A DNA stretch of 64,000 bases from contig NC_080063.1 in assembly GCF_026212465.1 (NCBI RefSeq), positions 5,347,201-5,411,200 of the forward strand, read 5' to 3'. Of the stretch, positions 63,851-64,000 are shown in pieces; positions within the stretch are counted from its first letter, which is position 1, and each line of letters starts with the position of its first letter. Origin of the DNA: Amaranthus tricolor (lineage: Eukaryota; Streptophyta; Magnoliopsida; Caryophyllales; Amaranthaceae). A program made the position numbers and the translations under genes. The notes below the pieces were generated by a model. It saw only the letters and a program-made list of their open reading frames with translations. It did no database searches and was not told the DNA's origin.

Positions 63851-64000
63851 AATTTACTTTATATATTTTTTTGGGCCAGCCCAATGAGAAATAATGTCTA
63901 AAAAAATTGTGTCACAAAAATTTGTAATAATACTATTTTGAGAAGGACAAAGAGAATATTGTAAACATGGAGAAGGAAGACTAGTCATCCTATATACTAG

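Overview
The window is AT-rich nuclear DNA from a flowering plant, most likely a eudicot. Genes have GT-AG introns, many transposons of plant type are present (MULE, hAT, Stowaway-like MITEs, Copia), a telobox lies upstream of a ribosomal-protein gene, and plant protein families are encoded. The sequence alone does not fix the species.

Layout. (1) Positions 1-10757 form a near-perfect head-to-head inverted duplication: arms 1-4861 and 5883-10757 around a 1,021-bp spacer. The spacer holds one Copia LTR, a primer-binding site and a truncated gag. Each arm carries a Copia RNase H remnant, a long (TA)n tract and the 5' half or more of a Mutator-like element (MULE). The right-hand MULE is complete (about 7560-15987). 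It has similar ends embedded in (TA)n microsatellites, an apparently intact FAR1-type transposase (767 aa, one intron), a second gene on the opposite strand (649 aa, eight exons, Ulp1-protease-like but without the catalytic His and Cys), and a repeat built on TACTATG motifs in introns and between the genes. (2) 15988-25700 is a transposon graveyard: a TA/CA/TA microsatellite, three Stowaway-like MITEs, a solo LTR, an internally deleted Copia element with a 5-bp target duplication, and a hAT/BED pseudogene. (3) 25700-43500 holds most of the cellular genes: a plastid-type small membrane protein (+), organellar ribosomal protein L30 (+), a choline-transporter-like protein (-) and a TXNDC9/phosducin-like protein (-). 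An internally deleted hAT element with a perfect 8-bp target duplication (29802-31095) lies between the first two. (4) 43500-64000 is gene-poor. It has one DUF3741/TRM-like gene (48756-51563), a 1.74-kb foldback element that captured part of a mitochondrial phosphate-carrier gene (52940-54679), a second copy of the solo LTR, more MITEs and tandem repeats.

How the parts relate. The cellular genes are unrelated housekeeping-type loci and form no pathway. The most notable structures are made by transposons. The inverted duplication of a MULE transposase resembles in architecture the maize Mu killer locus and could, if transcribed across the centre, give a hairpin RNA. The TA-flanked MULE could be an autonomous relative of microsatellite-targeting elements. 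The foldback element has about 10-bp target duplications, captured exons with an intron, and paired outward-facing motifs like plant snRNA promoters.
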